Source of the DNA: Nocardia sp. BMG111209
Lineage (GTDB): Bacteria > Actinomycetota > Actinomycetes > Mycobacteriales > Mycobacteriaceae
DNA length: 64,000 nucleotides
Direction of reading: 5' to 3'
Assembly (NCBI RefSeq): GCF_000381925.1
Contig: NZ_KB907307.1
Coordinates: 434,001 to 498,000 of the forward strand
A model generated the notes under the pieces. It was not told the DNA's origin. It ran no database searches and worked only from the letters and a program-made list of their open reading frames with translations. Position numbers and translations under genes: made by a program. Positions 58,103 through 64,000 of this stretch are shown piece by piece (the stretch's first letter is position 1; every line of letters starts with the position of its first letter).

Positions 58103-58871
58103 GTGCTGAGTGATGACCAGCTGGATACCTATTACGAGGACGGGTTCGTCGTCGTTCCCGACGTTCTCGGACCGGCGCAGCGGATACGGCTGCGCGCGGA
58201 GGTCGAGCGGCTCTACACCGTGGACCATCCCGGCCGGGTGCTGGAGAAGGACGGCCGCACCGTCCGGGCGGTGCACGGCTGTCACCGGACCAGTCCACTG
58301 TTCTCCCGGCTGGTCCGGTTGCCGTTCCTGGTGGCCGCCGCCGAGCGGATCCTGGACGGCAAGGTGTACGTCCATCAGAGCAAGGTGAATGCCAAACGGG
58401 CTCTGCACGGCGACATCTGGCCGTGGCACCAGGACTATGTCTTCTGGGAGCGCGAGGACGGCATGCCCGCGCCGCGCGCGACGAACATCGCGGTATTTCT
58501 CGACGAAGCCACCGCGCACAACGGGCCGCTGTTGTTCGTGCCGGGTTCGCACCGTCTGGGTACGGTCGCGTCGGGCCGGCGCGGCGGCGACGGGTGGAAA
58601 TCCAATCTCGCCGCCGACCTCGACTACGCACTGACCGCCGAACAGCTGACGCCGCTCATCGCGCGCCTGGGCATCCGGGCCGCCACCGGTCCCGAAGGCA
58701 GTGCGCTGCTGTTCGATCCGCGCCTGATCCACGGCTCCGGCGCCAACATGTCGCCGGTGGATCGGCAATTGGTGATCATCACCTACAACAGCGTCGACAA
58801 CGTACCGGTGGAGGTGCCGAATCGGCGGCCGGACTTCCTGTGCGAACCCGACTCCACCGCACTGGAACCGC

Positions 58872-58888
<17 letters not shown>
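58103..58888 (+). CDS. PhyH-family Fe(II)/2-oxoglutarate dioxygenase
   Basis: 261-residue non-heme iron oxygenase of the phytanoyl-CoA dioxygenase/ectoine hydroxylase family. The iron facial triad is His-x-Asp in WPWHQDYVFWE (about 112-114) and the distal His in DPRLIHGSGANMSP. An Arg or Lys shortly after would bind 2-oxoglutarate. It probably hydroxylates an amino acid, free or carrier-bound. The GTG at 58103 has AGAGG seven bases upstream; the ATG at 58079 has no ribosome site. Its 3' end overlaps the convergent A-PCP gene by 17 bases. The location between NRPS genes suggests it tailors a building block. Confidence 0.87.
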
Positions 58889-61148
<2,260 letters not shown>

Positions 61149-61336
61149 CTCGCTTCTCGGTGCTATGTCCGGTTTCCCACCCAACCAGGCCGCGGTCGCG
61201 CGGTCGTGTCCCCCGTTTACCCGACACCCTCGCCGGCCGTCGCCGATTCACGTGACGTCCGGACGAGGTCGCCGGATTCTAGCGTCGAGGCAGGAAAGGC
61301 AGGGCCGCCGTGGCGGTGTGCGACCGGAGGCGAAGC

Positions 61337-64000
61337 ATGGACATTGTCGCGCGGCCGGTTACCGCCGAGCCGGGCTCGCTGTTCCCGATGACATCGATCG
61401 GCGCGGCGGCGCGCACGGCCGGTGACCGGGAGGCGCTGATCGATCGCGGCGAAACCCTCACCTACGCCGCGCTCGCGGCGCGGGCCGGTGGGCTCGCGCA
61501 GCGGCTGCGGGCCGCCGGAGCGGGGCCGGAACGGCCCGTGGCGGTTCTGCTCGACCGCTCCGCCGATACCGTGATCGCGATGCTGGCGGTGCTGGCCGTG
61601 GGTGGTGCGTACTGTCCGCTCGACGCGAGCGCACCCCCGGCGCGGATCGCGGGGATGACGGCCCGCGCCGGTTGCCGGATCGCGATCGCGGACGGGGCCG
61701 GTGCGAGCCGGTTGCCGTCCGGGATCGTCGTGGTCGAACCCGGCGGGCCCGCCGGTGCGTTCGAACCCGTTGCGGTGCAACCGGACACGCTCGCTTATGT
61801 GATGCACACCTCCGGTTCGACGGGGGTGCCGAAGGCCGTCGCGATGACCCGGGGCGGGCTGGCGCGACTGATCTCCTGGCAGCTCGGCAGCGGTGAAACC
61901 GGCCTGCGGACACTGCAATTCACCGCGACGTCGTTCGATGTGACCTTCCAGGAGGTGTTGTCGACGTTGGCCGGTGGCGGCTGCCTGGTGGTGGCGCCGG
62001 AATCGGCTCGCCGCGATGCGGATGTCCTGCTGGAAACCATGGTGCGGCACCGAGTACAACGGATCTTCCTGCCGTACGTCGGACTGCAGCTGCTGGCCGT
62101 GGCGAGCGAGCGGTCCGGTACGGTGCCGAGTTCGCTGCGGCACGTGGTGACCGCCGGTGAACGGCTCATCGTCACCCCGGCGATCCGCGCCTTCTTCGCC
62201 GCGCTGCCGGAGTGCCGGTTGGACAACCACTACGGGCCGACCGAGGCGCATCTCGTCACCAGCGCGACCCTCGGCGCCGACCGGGCCGCGTGGCCGGAGG
62301 TGCCGGGGATCGGCACCGCGGTCGGCGGGGTGAGCTGCCACGTCCTGGACGAGAAGCTCGGTCCCGTGCCGGACGGTGCGAGCGGGGAGCTGTACGTCGG
62401 CGGAACCGGTGTGGCCCGTGGCTATCTCGGTGATCCGGCACGGACCGCGGAACGATTCGTGGCCGATCCGTTCCGGGCGGGCCGGCGGCTGTACCGGACC
62501 GGGGACGTGGTCACCGCGACCGCCGACGGCTACGAATTCCTCGGCCGCGCGGACGAACAGCTCAAGGTGCGCGGCTTCCGCGTGGAACCGGCCGAGGTCG
62601 AGCACGCGCTGTCGAGCCACCCGCGGGTCGACGCGGCCGCGGTCGGCCTGCGCGCCGTGGGCGACGGGATGCCGGTGCTGGTCGGCTATCTGCAGACCGA
62701 CGGCCCGCTCCCACACCGGGAACTCACCGAACATCTTCGGGAACTGTTGCCCGCGTACATGATTCCCGTCAGATACGTCTCGGTGGCGACCCTGCCACGA
62801 ACGGCCACCGGCAAACTCGACCGGCGCGCACTGGCCGGCTCCGCGCTGCCGGAGGTCCCGGGCCCGGTCGCGCCGGGGTCGACGGGACGGGTTGCATCCG
62901 ACGGGTCGCCGGTGCCGGTTGTCGCTGATTCCCCGATGAAGCCGGATCTTCCGGCTGCACAGGCGGTTTCGGCGGCGGGGGAACCGGGGTCGTTGACCGA
63001 CCTCGTGACCGCGGTCTGGACGCGGGTGCTCGGGCACGACGAATTCGACGGGGACGAGGACTTCTTCGAGGTCGGCGGCGACTCGCTGCTGGCGACCTGG
63101 GTGGTCGCCGAGCTGGCGCAGGCGCTGCGGCGGCCGGTGGAGCTCTCGCTGTTGCTGGAGTACGGCACCGTCGACGAACTGGCCGCGGCGCTCGGGTCCG
63201 GCGGCGCGACCGCGGTGGTGCCGCAACGGTCGTCACAGATCGTTACCCTGCGGCGCGGGCCGTCGGCGCGCAGCGTCTACTTCGTGCATCCGCTCGGCGG
63301 TGAGCTGCTGGCCTATCGGGAACTGGCCCACGCCTCGACGGCGCCGGTGCGGCTGCTGGGGATCGGCTGGACCGGCGAGCCACCGCCGTTCGGCCGCACG
63401 TTGGCCGAACTCGCGCGTGGTCATGTGGCACAGCTGCGCACGATCGAACCGGACGGGCCGTACCGGCTGGCCGGCTGGTCCTTCGGCGGCGTGCTGGCCT
63501 ACGAGATGGCCCAGCAGTTGCGGGCCGGCGGCGCCGTCGTCGAATTCCTGGGTCTGTTCGACGCCAACCCGATCATCGATCCGATCACCGGGCTGCCGAT
63601 GGCGGACACCCCGTTCCTGGACCTGCTCGACACCGTGGTGGCGCGCCTGGACGATCCGGCGGCCACCGGCGCCGAACTGCGCGCGCTGACCTCCGGGCCG
63701 ACCTGGTTGCAGCTGATGGGGGCACCGGTCGCGGCCGGCGCCTCGACCGGATATCTGCGCAAGGTGCTCGACACCGCGCGGACCTGCATGAACGCCGCGA
63801 TGCGATACCGGCCCGACCCGTATTCCGGTCCGGTGCACTTCTTCCGGCCGACCGGGGCCGATCCGGACGCCGGCGCCGCGGTGCTCGCGGCCACCCGGCA
63901 ACTGTGCGTCGGGTCGCTGCGGATCGTGCCGCTGCCCGGCGAGCACCGGACCTTCATCCGCGGACAGCACGTCACCGCAGCGGCGGCGCAATGGGACGCC
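61337..64000 (+). CDS. NRPS protein A-PCP-TE, proline-type A domain, cut by window edge
   Basis: 888 residues are visible; the frame is open at the edge. The A domain starts at the N-terminus: loop HTSGSTGVPKA (near 156; the usual Gly after Lys is Ala), HYGPTEAHL, lysine in TATGKLDRR. My by-eye specificity code is D-V-Q-F-V-A-H-L-V-K, which agrees with known proline codes (D-V-Q-F/L-I/V-A-H-V-V-K). A Pro/Ala-rich linker of about 50 residues precedes the PCP (FFEVGGDSLLA, near 579). The thioesterase has nucleophile GWSFGG (near 713) and probable late His in GEHRTF. Divergent from the A-PCP gene with 188 bases between. No condensation domain is present before the edge. Confidence 0.88.
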   Translation, partial: MDIVARPVTAEPGSLFPMTSIGAAARTAGDREALIDRGETLTYAALAARAGGLAQRLRAAGAGPERPVAVLLDRSADTVIAMLAVLAVGGAYCPLDASAPPARIAGMTARAGCRIAIADGAGASRLPSGIVVVEPGGPAGAFEPVAVQPDTLAYVMHTSGSTGVPKAVAMTRGGLARLISWQLGSGETGLRTLQFTATSFDVTFQEVLSTLAGGGCLVVAPESARRDADVLLETMVRHRVQRIFLPYVGLQLLAVASERSGTVPSSLRHVVTAGERLIVTPAIRAFFAALPECRLDNHYGPTEAHLVTSATLGADRAAWPEVPGIGTAVGGVSCHVLDEKLGPVPDGASGELYVGGTGVARGYLGDPARTAERFVADPFRAGRRLYRTGDVVTATADGYEFLGRADEQLKVRGFRVEPAEVEHALSSHPRVDAAAVGLRAVGDGMPVLVGYLQTDGPLPHRELTEHLRELLPAYMIPVRYVSVATLPRTATGKLDRRALAGSALPEVPGPVAPGSTGRVASDGSPVPVVADSPMKPDLPAAQAVSAAGEPGSLTDLVTAVWTRVLGHDEFDGDEDFFEVGGDSLLATWVVAELAQALRRPVELSLLLEYGTVDELAAALGSGGATAVVPQRSSQIVTLRRGPSARSVYFVHPLGGELLAYRELAHASTAPVRLLGIGWTGEPPPFGRTLAELARGHVAQLRTIEPDGPYRLAGWSFGGVLAYEMAQQLRAGGAVVEFLGLFDANPIIDPITGLPMADTPFLDLLDTVVARLDDPAATGAELRALTSGPTWLQLMGAPVAAGASTGYLRKVLDTARTCMNAAMRYRPDPYSGPVHFFRPTGADPDAGAAVLAATRQLCVGSLRIVPLPGEHRTFIRGQHVTAAAAQWDA

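Noticed and set aside
57901..58113. 70-codon frame before the dioxygenase gene
   Set aside because: No ribosome site and no recognisable features; it overlaps the true GTG start region in another frame.

Overview
The window is GC-rich and densely coded. Overlapping ATGA/GTGA gene junctions, frequent GTG starts and strongly GC-biased third positions mark it as actinobacterial. The gene content (an MbtI-type salicylate synthase, a mycofactocin-type short-chain dehydrogenase, an F420-type LLM oxidoreductase, many FadE-type acyl-CoA dehydrogenases and modular NRPS) points to a mycolic-acid actinomycete such as Nocardia or Rhodococcus. That assignment is inference. I found no tRNA, rRNA, CRISPR array or insertion sequence.

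Region 1 (1-5.5 kb, minus strand): a translationally coupled operon of ACP, aryl-acid ligase, ketosynthase, degenerate ketosynthase, second ACP and salicylate synthase. The parts fit a small type II polyketide-like pathway primed by salicylate. Upstream in the same direction are dedA and uppP (5.7-7.3 kb).

Region 2 (7.5-15.6 kb): an EfeO-like iron-uptake lipoprotein, a two-component system whose genes face each other and overlap, a membrane protein, 6-phosphogluconate dehydrogenase with a divergent DeoR-type regulator, and an unrecognised acidic protein. Direct repeats with an 11-bp period lie upstream of efeO and of the membrane-protein gene.

Region 3 (15.6-25.5 kb): a MarR regulator beside a decayed acyl-CoA ligase, then four closely related HSL-family alpha/beta hydrolases interspersed with a DHA2-type exporter and a LuxR-type regulator, then a large lipoprotein. 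A fifth hydrolase paralogue lies at 36.6-37.6 kb.

Region 4 (25.6-49.8 kb): a catabolic island. It has a minus-strand P450/acyl-CoA dehydrogenase/crotonase operon, a plus-strand MDR-SDR-ALDH group, a minus-strand ligase/crotonase/SDR/hydrolase/CocE operon, an ALDH facing a TetR regulator, a plus-strand SDR-LLM-SDR-AhpD-acyl-CoA dehydrogenase operon, and a benzoylformate-decarboxylase homologue. Three transcription units carry the same promoter block, TTGACAGT-N13-TGTTAGACACTTGCATAA, with identical spacing. Looser copies of its 16-bp downstream element lie in other intergenic regions of the island and before the LuxR gene at 22 kb. This suggests one regulator controls the island.

Region 5 (50-64 kb): an NRPS locus. 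It contains an ATP-grasp enzyme, a dimodular A-PCP-C-A-PCP-TE synthetase, a LuxR-type regulator, a PhyH-type iron dioxygenase, an A-PCP protein with a condensation-domain stub, and an A-PCP-TE protein that runs off the right edge. The last A domain reads as a proline code. The product is probably a very small peptide, and the dioxygenase may hydroxylate one of its building blocks.
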